DNA of 64,000 nt. Origin: Palsa-504 sp963756575 (GTDB lineage Bacteria; Actinomycetota; Actinomycetes; Streptosporangiales; Streptosporangiaceae). The DNA is taken from positions 372,001-436,000 of the forward strand of contig CAVWOM010000016.1 in the NCBI GenBank assembly GCA_963756575.1. The letters run 5' to 3'. The number at the start of each line of letters is the position of its first letter. Position 1 is the stretch's first letter. Under the pieces are notes generated by a model. That model worked only from the letters and a program-made list of their open reading frames with translations. It did no database searches and was not told the DNA's origin. Positions 52,127-61,378 of this stretch are shown one piece after another. A program made the translations under genes and the position numbers.

Positions 52127-53372
52127 TCAATCACGTCCTGGCCGGTCCCGGTTAGCGGCGAGGAGGAACGGGACGGCGGCGAGCAGGCACAGGCCGCAGA
52201 GCAGGCCCGCCACGAGGTACGGAGCCCGCAGCCCGGCGGCGTGCGCGACGAACCCGCCGGCCAGCGCGCCCAGCGGCATGAGGCCCCAGCCGAGCATCCG
52301 GTAGGCGCTGTTGACGCGGCCGAGCAGGTGGGCGGGCACGGCCTGCTGGCGCAGGCTGACCGTGACGACGTTCCACATGGTCACGGCGAACCCCTGCCCG
52401 GCCAGCATCAGCGCGGCCACGGCCGGGTCCGGGGCGAGGCCGAGGCCGGCGAAGACGGCCGCGTCGACCGCGCCCGCGATGATCAGCGAGGGCAGCATGC
52501 CCAGCCGGGCGGTCACCGCCGGGCTCACCAGGCCGCCGAGCACGCTGCCGACCGCGGTCACGGCCAGCAGCAGCCCGTAGCCGCGGGTCCCGACGTGCAG
52601 CGTCTGGGTGGCGAGCAGCACCAGGACGGCCTGGCCCATCTGGTTGGCGAAGTTGAAGACGCCGAGCAGGACGGCGACCACGCGCAGCAGGCGGTGCCGG
52701 AACAGCCAGCGCAGCCCCTCGGCGATCTGGGCGCGGATCGGGGTCCTCGGCTGGCCCGGCTCCGGGCCGCCGGCCGGACCGGTCCGGGGGAGCCTGGCCA
52801 GCAGCGCCGCCGATCCGGCGAACGAGAACGGCGTCCAGGCCGAACGGCAGCGCCGCGGCCACCGCGAACAGCAGGCTGCCGGCCGGCGGCCCGAGGAACG
52901 TCTCCCCCACGGTCAGGCTGATCTCCTGGCTGCCGTTGGCCCGGGCCAGGAGCGCGGGCGGCACCAGGGCCGGCAGGACCGCCTGGGCGGCGTTGCTGAA
53001 GATGACCTCGGCGCTGCCGAGCAGCAGGCCCGCCAGGCCGAGGACCGCGATGTTCGCGACCCGGAAGACGACCGCGATGGCCACGGCCGCCACGACGGCG
53101 CCCTGGACCGCCTGGGCCCGCCACATGAGCGTGGCCCGGTCGTGGCGGTCGACCAGGGCCCCGGCCGGCAGCGAGAGCAGCATCCACGGCAGGTAGCTGG
53201 CCGCGGTGACGACCGCGACCAGCCGCGGGTCCCGGGTGATGGTGACGGCGAGCAGCGGCAGCGCGGCCGCGAAGGCGCCATCGCCGGTGCTGCTGATCGC
53301 GTTGGCCCACCATAGCCGCCGGTAGTGCGCCCCGAGGCGGGGCCGGCGGGTGCCGCTTACTGTCTCCGTCAT
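52127..53372 (-). pseudogene. MFS transporter with one-base frameshift
   Basis: The first frame from ATG 53372 encodes N-terminal spans (RRLWWANAISSTGDGAFAAA, LPWMLLSLPAGALVDRHDRA) up to PFGLDAVL. The adjacent frame continues FAGSAALLARLPRTG and then VVAVLLGVFNFANQMGQAVL, ending at 52127. Removing one A from AA at 52827-52828 gives an uninterrupted roughly 414-residue drug-efflux-type MFS protein. It is divergent from an ArsR-type regulator across a TTTAGC/GCTAAA operator. Assembly error or true loss is unresolved. Confidence 0.82.
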
Positions 53373-53411
53373 GCCGCCAGGCTGGCCAGCGCGGACCGGG
53401 ACCGGCTACGT

Positions 53412-53428
53412 TTTAGCCAGGCGCTAAA
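53412..53428. promoter_or_regulatory. TTTAGC-N5-GCTAAA operator
   Basis: Perfect 6-bp inverted repeat (53412-53417 and 53423-53428) in the 95-bp gap between the divergent MFS gene and the ArsR-type regulator gene. Placement, symmetry and AT content make it a strong candidate operator for that regulator, controlling both genes. Confidence 0.65.
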
Positions 53429-53467
53429 TCCTCGCGCGTACGAGCAGAGCCGGGCAGGGTGAGAAGC

Positions 53468-54499
53468 ATGCTGCTGGTACTCGAGCTGGACGTGACCGAC
53501 CTGGCCGCGACCAGGTTCGCCATCTCAGCGCTGAGCGAGACGGTACGCGCCGTCCAGCTGCTGGCCAGCCCGGACATGCCCGCGGTGAACGCACCCTGGG
53601 TGCGATGGGCGCGCCGTGAGCTCGGCTGGCGGCCGCTGCGGCTCCCCCGGCTGTGGCCGCTCATCGTCAACGACCTGACCGTTCACCCGGAGTTCCTGGT
53701 CCCGGCGCCCGCGGTGAGGACGCCGGAGTTCGAGGCCGAGCTGGCCCGGCTGCGCGCTACCCCGGCCCCGGCGGTCCGGGCGAGCCTGCGCCGCGTGTGG
53801 GAGGGGCACCCGTGGCCGGACAGCGCACGGGAACTGGACGCGCGGCCGCGGGAATCGCTGGCCGAGATCGCGGACGAGATCCGCGTGTGCCACGACCGGC
53901 TTGTCGCGCCGCACTGGGAGCGGATCCGCCCTGTGCTCGAGGCCGACATCGCGTACCGGGCCGGCCTGCTGGCCGGCGGCGGGGCCCGGTCGCTGTTCAG
54001 CGACCTCCATCCCGACCTGCGCTGGTCCGGCGGCACGCTGACGCTGACCGACAGCGAGCCCGGGCCGCCGGCGCCCAAGATCATGCTGGGTCCCGACGGG
54101 GTCGTGCTCATGCCGAGCATCTTCAACTGGCCGGAGGTGTCGGTAAGCCGGGCGACCAGCACCCAGACCACCATGCTGTACCCGGCGCGCGGCGCCGCCA
54201 CGGTCTGGGAGGGCCCGGACGGCCGGGCGTGGCCGGGCGGCGGGGGCGAGGAAGCGGCGCAGGCCCTGCTCGGCGCGCCGCGCGTGCGGCTGCTGACCAC
54301 GCTGCGCTCCCCCGCGACCACCACGGCCCTGGCCCGCCGTCTCGGCGTCACGCCGAGCGCGGTCTCCCAGCACCTGGCCGTGCTGCACCGGGGCGGCCTG
54401 GTGAGCAAGCGGCGCAGCGGGCGGGCGGTGCTCTACCAGAGCACCGCGCTCGGGCTCGCCCTGCTCGAGGGCGGCTCGGCCGCGGCGAGCGCCTCGTGA
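53468..54499 (+). CDS. ArsR-type winged-helix regulator with long N-terminal domain (DUF5937-like)
   Basis: 343 residues. The N-terminal about 245 residues are a domain of unknown ligand (MLLVLELDVTDLAATRFAIS start). The C-terminus is an ArsR HTH: ALARRLGVTPSAVSQHLAVL then HRGGLVSKRRSGRAVLYQST. Such actinobacterial regulators often sit opposite an MFS exporter, as here. ATG 53468 has AGGGTGAG just upstream; GTG 53459 is an alternative. The stop overlaps the next start (GTGA). Confidence 0.87.
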   Translation: MLLVLELDVTDLAATRFAISALSETVRAVQLLASPDMPAVNAPWVRWARRELGWRPLRLPRLWPLIVNDLTVHPEFLVPAPAVRTPEFEAELARLRATPAPAVRASLRRVWEGHPWPDSARELDARPRESLAEIADEIRVCHDRLVAPHWERIRPVLEADIAYRAGLLAGGGARSLFSDLHPDLRWSGGTLTLTDSEPGPPAPKIMLGPDGVVLMPSIFNWPEVSVSRATSTQTTMLYPARGAATVWEGPDGRAWPGGGGEEAAQALLGAPRVRLLTTLRSPATTTALARRLGVTPSAVSQHLAVLHRGGLVSKRRSGRAVLYQSTALGLALLEGGSAAASAS

Positions 54500-55551
54500 A
54501 GGCGGTGGTCTACGCCGGGTACGGGGCCACTCCGGAGCTGGCCGAGGTTCCCGCGCCGGCCTGCCCGGCCGACGGGGTCGTCATCACGGTGGGCGCGACC
54601 GGCGTGTGCCGGTCGGACTGGCACGCCTGGATGGGCCACGACCCGGTCGTGCTGCCGCACATCGGCGGGCACGAGTTCGCCGGCGTGGTCGCCGCGGCCG
54701 GTCCCGAGGTGACCCGGTGGCGCCCCGGCGACCGGGTGACGGTGCCGTTCGCGTGCGGCTGCGGCCGGTGCGGATTCTGCCTGGCCGGCGAGGCCCAGGT
54801 GTGCCCGCAGCAGACCCAGCCGGGGTTCACCGGGCCGGGCTCCTTCGCCGAGCTCGTCGCGGTGCACGCGGCGGACGCGAACCTGGTCGCGCTGCCCGCC
54901 GACGTCAGCTTCGTCACCGCGGCCTGCCTGGGCTGCCGGTTCGCCACCGCGTTCCGCGCGGTCACCGCGCACGGCCGGGTGCGGCCCGGGGACTGGCTGG
55001 CCGTGCACGGCTGCGGCGGGGTCGGCCTGTCCGCGGTGATGATCGGCGCGGCCCTCGGCGCGCGCGTGGTGGCCGTGGACGTCTCCCCCGCCGCCCGGGA
55101 ACGGGCTCGTGAGCTCGGCGCGGAGGCCGCCATCGACGCGGGTCGCGCCGCCGGCGGCGACGGTGTCGCGGCCGTGGTCGCGGAGATCACCGGCGGCGGG
55201 GCGCACGTCTCCGTCGACGCGCTCGGCTCGCCTGTGGTGGCCGCCGACTCGGTGCGCTGCCTGCGCCGCCGCGGCCGGCACGTCCAGGTCGGCCTGCTGC
55301 CGGGCGGTCCCGTGCCGCTGCCGATGGACCTGGTCATCGGGCGCGAGCTCGAGATCTACGGCTCGCACGGCATGGCCGCCCGCGACTACCCGGCGATGAT
55401 GGCGATGGTCGCGGACGGCACGCTGCGGCCGGCCTTGCTGACCGGGGACGTGATCGGTCTCGCGGGCGTGGGCCCGGCCCTGGCCGCGATGGACGGCCCC
55501 GGACCGGCCGGGACCGCGGCCGGGATGACGGTGGTCCGCCTCACGGACTGA
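54496..55551 (+). CDS. Zinc-dependent alcohol dehydrogenase
   Basis: 351 residues. Catalytic zinc Cys in GVCRSDWHAWMGHDP and His/Glu in IGGHEFAGVV. All four structural-zinc Cys are in ACGCGRCGFCLAGEAQVC. Nucleotide motif WLAVHGCGGVGLSAVMIG. The GTG start overlaps the regulator stop, so it is co-translated with the ArsR-type gene and may belong to its regulon. Substrate unknown. Confidence 0.9.
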   Translation: MKAVVYAGYGATPELAEVPAPACPADGVVITVGATGVCRSDWHAWMGHDPVVLPHIGGHEFAGVVAAAGPEVTRWRPGDRVTVPFACGCGRCGFCLAGEAQVCPQQTQPGFTGPGSFAELVAVHAADANLVALPADVSFVTAACLGCRFATAFRAVTAHGRVRPGDWLAVHGCGGVGLSAVMIGAALGARVVAVDVSPAARERARELGAEAAIDAGRAAGGDGVAAVVAEITGGGAHVSVDALGSPVVAADSVRCLRRRGRHVQVGLLPGGPVPLPMDLVIGRELEIYGSHGMAARDYPAMMAMVADGTLRPALLTGDVIGLAGVGPALAAMDGPGPAGTAAGMTVVRLTD

Positions 55552-55655
55552 CCGGCGGCCGGGCACCTCGGCTCCTCGATGTCCTGCGGTTGCCTTAAAC
55601 ACAACCGCAGGCGGGTAGGCAGGCGGACGGAAGGTACCCAACGAAGGGATCATCG

Positions 55656-55874
55656 ATGGCAGACAACATCTACTCGATCAGCGAGATCGTCGGCTCGTCC
55701 ACGGAGAGCATCGACGACGCGATCAGGGGCGCCGTCGCGCGTGCCTCGAGGACCCTGCACAACCTGGACTGGTTCGAGGTCACCGACACGCGCGGGCGGA
55801 TCGAGGAGGACGGCCGGCTGCGCTTCCAGGTCACGCTGAAGGTCGGCTTCCGGCTGGACGAGCCGACCGCCTGA
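55656..55874 (+). CDS. Dodecin-family flavin-binding protein
   Basis: 72 residues, MADNIYSISEIVGSSTESID then HNLDWFEVTDTRGRIE, the standard dodecin sequence. The conserved Trp (LDWFEV) stacks on flavin dimers in the dodecamer. It stores or buffers flavin or CoA. A single-gene unit, with AACGAAGG upstream of the ATG. Confidence 0.92.
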   Translation: MADNIYSISEIVGSSTESIDDAIRGAVARASRTLHNLDWFEVTDTRGRIEEDGRLRFQVTLKVGFRLDEPTA

Positions 55875-55915
55875 CCAGCCGGGCCTGACCAGCCGGGCCT
55901 GGCAAGATAGGCGGC

Positions 55916-56716
55916 ATGCCCCGTAGCGCGCCCCGGCACGACCGCGACGCCGGCGGCCCGGCCGGCCTGCTGGCCGCCAAGGCGGCCCTGCGCCAGGAGG
56001 TGTGGACCGCGATGCGCGCGGCCAAGGTGGCCCGGTTCCCCGGCGCCGCCGGGCGCATCCCGAACTTCACCGGGGCCGAGGCGGCCGCGGAACGGCTGCG
56101 CGGCCTGCCGGCCTGGCAGGCCGCGCGCACCGTGAAGTCCAACCCGGACTCGGCTCAGTGGCCGGTACGCCAGCGCGCGCTCGAGGACGGCAAGACGGTG
56201 TACATGGCGGTGCCCCGGCTGGCCGAACCCGAGCCGTTCTTCGCCCTCGACCCGGCCCATTTGAGCGAGCCGCCGCGCAAGGCCGCTTCGATCAGCGGCG
56301 CGACCCGGTTGGCGCGCCGGGTCACGCTGGCCGAGGTGTCCCCGGTCGACCTGGTGGTGATGGGCTGCGTCGCGGCCGCGGCGGACGGCGCCCGGCTGGG
56401 CAAGGGCGGCGGGTTCGCCGACCTGGAGTTCGCACTGGCCACCGCGGCCGGCCTGATCGGCCCGGATACGGTCTGCGTCACCACCGTGCACGAACTCCAG
56501 GTCGCCGCGGCCGGGACGATCCCGACGGCCGGCCACGACGTGCCGCTGGACTTCATCGTCACGCCGGACCGGGTGATCGACTGCCGCCGCGCCGGGCCGC
56601 GCCCGGCGGCCGGCCTCGACTGGGACGACCTGACCGAGGAGAAGATCGCCGCCATCCCGCTGCTAGCGGCTCAGCGCCCGTCCGATCGGCGGAGGGAAGC
56701 CCAGAAATCCAGGTAG
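55916..56716 (+). CDS. 5-formyltetrahydrofolate cyclo-ligase-like protein (MTHFSD-like)
   Basis: 266 residues, longer than classical 5-FCL. The glycine loop reads LGKGGGFADLEFALA rather than the GRGxGYYD of authentic cyclo-ligases, as in the 5-FCL-like/MTHFSD branch. Other family features are VKSNPDSAQWPVRQRALEDG and DFIVTPDRVIDC. Whether it makes 5,10-methenyl-THF is uncertain. It overlaps the convergent nucleotidyltransferase gene by 46 bp. Confidence 0.82.
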   Translation: MPRSAPRHDRDAGGPAGLLAAKAALRQEVWTAMRAAKVARFPGAAGRIPNFTGAEAAAERLRGLPAWQAARTVKSNPDSAQWPVRQRALEDGKTVYMAVPRLAEPEPFFALDPAHLSEPPRKAASISGATRLARRVTLAEVSPVDLVVMGCVAAAADGARLGKGGGFADLEFALATAAGLIGPDTVCVTTVHELQVAAAGTIPTAGHDVPLDFIVTPDRVIDCRRAGPRPAAGLDWDDLTEEKIAAIPLLAAQRPSDRRREAQKSR

Positions 56717-57579
56717 CTGCGGTGCAGCCAGTCGTCGACCCAGCGCCGGTCCGGCCCGTCGGGGACGGCGGCGCTGTCCGCTAGCTCCTCCAGCCGGGCC
56801 TCGGCCTCGCCGACCGCGGCCAGGACCTCGGCCAGCGGCCGCTCGCCGCGGCGGATCGAGCGCAGGTACTCCCGGTGCGGCTCGGGCACGGGCAGCGTGA
56901 TGCGCCCGGTGGTGAGCAGCTCGATGCCCTGCAGGCCGAGCCGCAGGGCGTGCATGGCGTACTTGGTGTCGTACCCGTGGACCGCCACCAGCTCGGGCCG
57001 GTTGGTGTGCGCACCCGCCTGCCCGGTCATCGCGGCCTTCTGGCCCTGCAGGTAACCGAGGTAGCGGGCCGCGGCCAGCCGGGAGACGAAGCGGTGCGCG
57101 TTGGCGGCGAGCTCGGCGCCGGCCCCGGTGCGGAACACGACCTCCTCGTCGGGCACGAACAGGACCAGCAGCACGGTCGGGTTCCCGGCCAGGGCCAGCC
57201 GCGCCCACTTGCGCGCGGAGTAGATGATGACATCGAGGTCCCCGGCGCCGGACCGGTTAGCCAGGCCGCCCGGGCGGTCCCAGGCGGTGTGCCGCTCGTA
57301 CTGCTCGAACCGCACCGAGGGACGCTCGCCGCGGATGCCGTTCGGCACCCGGGCCAGCCCGGTGACGAACTGCGGCGGCTCCAGGCACAGCCCCATCTCG
57401 TCCCGGTCATCGGTCCCGCCGACGGCAGTGCCGTGCACGCCGGAGCCGACCTGGACGCGCAGGATCAGGCCGGCCTCGGCGATCCGGCGCGCCTGCTCCG
57501 AGGCGTGCGGGTGCGCGAAGCCGGCCGGCAGGGCGGTGGCGCCGGTGTTCGGGCCCGGCGCGGGCAGGCGGACGGTCAC
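56671..57579 (-). CDS. Nucleotidyltransferase-like protein (DNA polymerase beta superfamily)
   Basis: 302 residues from GTG 57579. The nucleotidyltransferase motif G-S-x(n)-D-x-D is readable in QVGSGVHGTAVGGTDDRDEM. Further features: GDLDVIIYSARKWARLALAG and HGYDTKYAMHALRLGLQGIE with ELLTTGRITLP. This is the RlaP/COG3541 type, linked in some bacteria to RNA repair, but function here is unknown. The frame stays open upstream to 58260 as antisense noise. Confidence 0.82.
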   Translation of the reverse strand: MTVRLPAPGPNTGATALPAGFAHPHASEQARRIAEAGLILRVQVGSGVHGTAVGGTDDRDEMGLCLEPPQFVTGLARVPNGIRGERPSVRFEQYERHTAWDRPGGLANRSGAGDLDVIIYSARKWARLALAGNPTVLLVLFVPDEEVVFRTGAGAELAANAHRFVSRLAAARYLGYLQGQKAAMTGQAGAHTNRPELVAVHGYDTKYAMHALRLGLQGIELLTTGRITLPVPEPHREYLRSIRRGERPLAEVLAAVGEAEARLEELADSAAVPDGPDRRWVDDWLHRSYLDFWASLRRSDGR

Positions 57580-57620
57580 GGCCCCTTTTGTACCGAACGA
57601 GGTCGGTTCACGCCATCCGA

Positions 57621-58496
57621 TTACGCTCTTTGCTGGCCGGCCAGCGTGGCACCGAGCCGGGCGTACAGCTCGGGACGGCGATCGGCCAGCAGGTCGTTGC
57701 GCTCGGAAACTCGTTTGTTCCTGGCTCTGGGCAGGTCGCAGTCGGCGGTGAGCAGCGCCGGCCGGTCGGCGAGCACCGGCCCGGCCAGCATGTTGCCGTC
57801 CGGGCTGGCGATGAGCGAGCCGCTGATCCAGGACACGCCGCGCTCGGTGCCGCACCGGTCGGCCACCGCGACGAACACGCCGTTGGCGGCCGCCGTGGCC
57901 TGCGCCTTGACCACCTCGGCGGGCCGCTCCCCCTCGTGCCAGGTGTAGCCCGGCCAGTTCACCGGAGCCGCGATCAGGTCGGCGCCGTCCAGGGCGGCCA
58001 GCCGGGTCCACTCCGGGAACTCCAGGTCGTAGCAGACCATCACGCCCACCCGGCCGACCCCGGTTTCTATGACCGCAGGAGCGTCGTCGCCGGGGGTGAA
58101 GACGAGTTTCTCCGTGTCCCACAGGTGCGCCTTGCGGTAGACGGCGCGGGTACCGGACGCGTCGACCAGGGCGGCGCTGTTGTACAGGCGGCCGTCGCCG
58201 CCGAGCTCGCAGAAGCCGCCGACGATCACCAGGCCGTGCCGGGCGGCCAGGGCCTGCCACTGGCGCAGGGTGGGGTTGCCGTCCGCGGGCGCGGCCAGCC
58301 CGCGGGCCTCGGCGGCCGGGTCCTCGGGGGCGAAGACGTAGCCGGAGTCGCTCAGTTCCGGCAGCACGACGAGCCGCGCGCCCGCGGCGGCCGCCTCGGC
58401 GACCGCGTCGGCGGCGGCCTTGCGGTTGGCGTCTGGCTCGGCGACGGCGATCGCGAGCTGGGCGACCGCGATCTTGGTGGGGTCCACTATGCGCAC
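57621..58496 (-). CDS. Carbon-nitrogen hydrolase (nitrilase superfamily)
   Basis: 291 residues. Glu-Lys-Cys triad: Glu in VVLPELSDSGYVF, Lys in AVYRKAHLWDTEK, Cys in GVMVCYDLEFPEW. Length and the DTEKLVFTPGDD loop suit an amidase/omega-amidase-type branch. Substrate unknown. Divergent from the FAD oxidoreductase gene, 68 bp away. Confidence 0.9.
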   Translation of the reverse strand: MRIVDPTKIAVAQLAIAVAEPDANRKAAADAVAEAAAAGARLVVLPELSDSGYVFAPEDPAAEARGLAAPADGNPTLRQWQALAARHGLVIVGGFCELGGDGRLYNSAALVDASGTRAVYRKAHLWDTEKLVFTPGDDAPAVIETGVGRVGVMVCYDLEFPEWTRLAALDGADLIAAPVNWPGYTWHEGERPAEVVKAQATAAANGVFVAVADRCGTERGVSWISGSLIASPDGNMLAGPVLADRPALLTADCDLPRARNKRVSERNDLLADRRPELYARLGATLAGQQRA

Positions 58497-58564
58497 TCCG
58501 TTCCCCGGGATAGGACTATGGAGACAGCATCCCCCATGAGCAGCTGAGGAAGAAGAGGCGGACG

Positions 58565-60211
58565 GTGACAGGACGCGCGGATGTCGTGGTGGTCGGCGGC
58601 GGGCACAACGGGCTGGTGGCGGCGGCCTACCTGGCCCGGGCCGGACTGACCACGGTGGTGTGCGAGCGCCGTGGTGTCACCGGCGGGGCGGCGGTGAGCG
58701 AGCACCCGTTCGGTCCGGACTACACCGTGACCTCGCTGTCCTACGTGGTCTCGCTGCTGCCGCCCGACCTGGTCCGCGACCTGCGCCTGGAACAGCACGG
58801 ATACCACGTGTACCCGCAGGGTCCCTACTTCGCGCCCCGCGCCGACGGCCGCGCCCTGCGGCTGCCGCGCGACCCGGCGCAGCGGCACGCCGAGATCGCG
58901 AAGTTCTCCGCCGCGGACGCCGACGCCTACCCCCGGTACGAGGCGCACCTGGCCGCCATCGGCAAGGTGCTCGGCCCGCTGCTGGAGCAGATCCCGCCGA
59001 AGCTCGGGTCGCGGCGGCCGCAGGACCTGGTCCGCCAGGCCCGGCTGCTGGGCAGCCTGCGCGGCCTCGACGAGCGCGGCGCGGTCGACGTGACCCGGCT
59101 GCTCACCGGGAGCATCGCCGACCTGATCGAGGAGTACTTCGGCAGCGACGCGATGCTCGGCCTGCTGTCGGTGTCCGGGGTGATCGGCACCTGGGCCGGG
59201 CCGCGGTCGGCCGGGACCGCCTACGTGATGCTGCATCACCACATCGGCGAGACCGACGGGGCGGCCGGGGCCTGGGGTTTCCCGCGCGGCGGCATGGGCG
59301 GGGTGTCGAACGCGCTGGCCCGGGCGGCCCGGATGTTCGGCGCGCAGATCAGGACCGACGCCGAGGTGGCGCAGATCCGGACCTCGGGCGGCCGGGTTAC
59401 CGGGGTCACGCTGGCCAGCGGGGAGGCGATCGACGCGCCGCTGGTCGTCACCACGGCGCACCCGCAGATCTCGTTCCTGCGGCTGCTCGACCCCAAGGAG
59501 CTGCCCGACGGGTTCGTCGCCGACATCCGCGGCTGGCGCAGCCGCAGCGGCACCGTCAAGATCAACCTGGCGCTGAACCGGCTGCCGGTGTTCACCAGCC
59601 ACCCGGAGCCCGACCCGCAGGTCTACGGCGGCACGATCGTGCTGGCCGAGTCGCTCGACGACATCGAGAACGCGTTCCAGCAGGCCGTCGCGGGCCAGCC
59701 GGCCGAGCTGCCGTTCGCCGACATCTGCATCCCCAGCGTGTTCGACGACTCGCTGGCCCCGGCCGGAAGGCATGTCATGTCGATGTTCACCCAGTGGGTG
59801 CCCAGCGGCTACGCCGACAAGCCGCACGAGGCGGAGCTCGAGGCCTACGCCGACCGGGTGCTGGCCCGGATGGAGCGGATAGCGCCCGGATTCACGTCCT
59901 CGGTGCTGCACCGGCAGGTGATCGGGCCGCACACCATGCAGGAGGAGTACGGCCTGGTCGGCGGCAACATCTTCCACGGCGAGCTGTCGCTCGGGCAGAT
60001 GTTCCACGCTCGGCCCGCGGCGGGCTACGCCGACCTGCGGACGCCGGTCCGGGGCCTGTACCAGGCGGGTTCGGCGACCCACGGCGGCGGCGGCGTCACC
60101 GGCATCCCCGGCCGCAACGTGGTCCGGCAGATCCTGGCCGACCGGCGTGCCGAGCGCTGGCGCCGCCGGGTCCGCGCCGATGGCCTGGCCCGGACCCGCA
60201 GCCGGGGCTGA
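58565..60211 (+). CDS. FAD-dependent oxidoreductase, phytoene-desaturase/PYROXD2-like
   Basis: 548 residues, GTG start. N-terminal dinucleotide motif VVVVGGGHNGLVAAAYLARA then ERRGVTGGAAVSEHPFGPDY. C-terminal FAD motif GLYQAGSATHGGGGVTGIPG with GRNVVRQIL. No carotenoid genes are nearby, so PYROXD2-like is a better label than carotenoid desaturase. Substrate unknown. Confidence 0.88.
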   Translation: MTGRADVVVVGGGHNGLVAAAYLARAGLTTVVCERRGVTGGAAVSEHPFGPDYTVTSLSYVVSLLPPDLVRDLRLEQHGYHVYPQGPYFAPRADGRALRLPRDPAQRHAEIAKFSAADADAYPRYEAHLAAIGKVLGPLLEQIPPKLGSRRPQDLVRQARLLGSLRGLDERGAVDVTRLLTGSIADLIEEYFGSDAMLGLLSVSGVIGTWAGPRSAGTAYVMLHHHIGETDGAAGAWGFPRGGMGGVSNALARAARMFGAQIRTDAEVAQIRTSGGRVTGVTLASGEAIDAPLVVTTAHPQISFLRLLDPKELPDGFVADIRGWRSRSGTVKINLALNRLPVFTSHPEPDPQVYGGTIVLAESLDDIENAFQQAVAGQPAELPFADICIPSVFDDSLAPAGRHVMSMFTQWVPSGYADKPHEAELEAYADRVLARMERIAPGFTSSVLHRQVIGPHTMQEEYGLVGGNIFHGELSLGQMFHARPAAGYADLRTPVRGLYQAGSATHGGGGVTGIPGRNVVRQILADRRAERWRRRVRADGLARTRSRG

Positions 60212-60217
60212 GCGGGT

Positions 60218-60646
60218 TCAGCTGTCGCGACCGGCCCGTCCGTCCGTCGCGGCGCCGTCGGCGGGCCGCCAGGATGTGCCCGTCTCCCGTTCGAACGCGG
60301 GACGCGTCGGCGCCGTGTCGTAGAAGATGTGCAGCGCCGTGATCAGGCCTTCTTCGTCGAGTTCGAGCATGTCTACGCATTCGAAGTCGGCCGCCGCGCC
60401 CGAGGGCAGGGTCCAGTTGAACTGGAACCAGATACTGGCCAGGGGGCCGTCCTGGGTGACGCCGCGCAGGTGAAGCTCTGACCGCCCGGTGTCGGCGAGC
60501 AGCCTCGGGTAGAACTCGGTGGCCGGCAGCGGCCCGTACAGCGGGGAGCGGACGGTCGCGCCCGGGCGGAACAGCGAGAGTATGGCCGGCAGGTCGCCGC
60601 GCTCGATGGCCGAGAGGTAGTCCGAGGCCAGCGTCCGCGCGGTCAT
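60218..60646 (-). CDS. SnoaL-like/NTF2-fold protein
   Basis: 142 residues, cone-shaped alpha+beta fold: YLSAIERGDLPAILSLFRPG, VRSPLYGPLPATEFY, and WFQFNWTLPSGAAADFECVD. Such proteins act as isomerases or cyclases or are structural. The ATG overlaps the TetR stop (ATGA), so it is translationally coupled to the regulator. Confidence 0.85.
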   Translation of the reverse strand: MTARTLASDYLSAIERGDLPAILSLFRPGATVRSPLYGPLPATEFYPRLLADTGRSELHLRGVTQDGPLASIWFQFNWTLPSGAAADFECVDMLELDEEGLITALHIFYDTAPTRPAFERETGTSWRPADGAATDGRAGRDS

Positions 60647-61317
60647 GGACGTTCCGCGATGAGGACGGCCAGGCCGTCGAGGATGCGGTCGAGCCCGAAC
60701 TTCCTCGCGTTGTCCGCCAGGGCCCCGGGCGGGCCGTTCAGCGCCTGGCTCAGCTCGGGGAACAGCTCGGCGTGGTCGCGGATCTGCCCGGCCAGCTCGC
60801 CGTCCCCTGACCACGGCTGGGTTCCGGCGGTGGCCATCGAATGCGTGTTCCGGACGTGCCCGAACAGGAGGAACACGGCGGCCAGCCGCTCGTCGCCGGT
60901 GAGACCGGTCCCGGCTAGCGCGGCCACCGCGCTCTCGACCCAGCCGGCTTCACGCGGGCCCATGGCGCGGCTTCCGACGGTGACGGCGGGGATCCAGGGA
61001 TGCCGCCGCCAGACGTCGGTGAGCTGCCCGACGAATGCCTCCAGCCGGGGCCGCCAGCCACCGGGAACGCCGCTCAGGTCGGGCGGTTCCGCCACCGCCG
61101 TGTCGATCATGACGCTGAGCAGTTCGGCCTTGCCCCGGACGTGGCGGTACAGCGACATCTTAGTGAAGCCCAGATCGGCGGCGACGCGCTGCATGGAAAC
61201 CGCGTCGATGCCGTCGGTGTCCGCGATGTCGATGGCCGCCTGGGCGATCCCGGACAGCGTCAGCGCGACACGCGGCTTCTGCTCCTGCTGCTGGCGGAGG
61301 TCCCACAGATTTTTCAT
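60643..61317 (-). CDS. TetR/AcrR-family transcriptional regulator
   Basis: 224 residues. N-terminal HTH VSMQRVAADLGFTKMSLYRH with VRGKAELLSVMIDTAV, and a TetR_C-like effector domain (VGQLTDVWRRHPWIPAVTVG and onward). Divergent from the FAD-linked oxidase gene. A 15-bp palindrome at 61364-61378 in the shared gap is its likely operator. The effector is unknown. Confidence 0.9.
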   Translation of the reverse strand: MKNLWDLRQQQEQKPRVALTLSGIAQAAIDIADTDGIDAVSMQRVAADLGFTKMSLYRHVRGKAELLSVMIDTAVAEPPDLSGVPGGWRPRLEAFVGQLTDVWRRHPWIPAVTVGSRAMGPREAGWVESAVAALAGTGLTGDERLAAVFLLFGHVRNTHSMATAGTQPWSGDGELAGQIRDHAELFPELSQALNGPPGALADNARKFGLDRILDGLAVLIAERP

Positions 61318-61363
61318 TTCAGCCTCTTGTCAACCCCTACTCGACGTGTCTAGCGTACATCAT

Positions 61364-61378
61364 GTGTCCTGTGGACAC
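61364..61378. promoter_or_regulatory. GTGTCCTGTGGACAC palindrome
   Basis: Perfect 6-bp arms around TGT, 46 bp upstream of the tetR start and 62 bp upstream of the oxidase start. A direct repeat GACACTAA overlaps its right arm and recurs 19 bp on. It is the best operator candidate for the TetR protein. Confidence 0.6.

Noticed and set aside
52558..53313. Alternative minus-strand frame inside the MFS gene
   Set aside because: Arg/Gly/Pro-rich shadow translation with no membrane spans. The two flanking frames hold all the MFS sequence.
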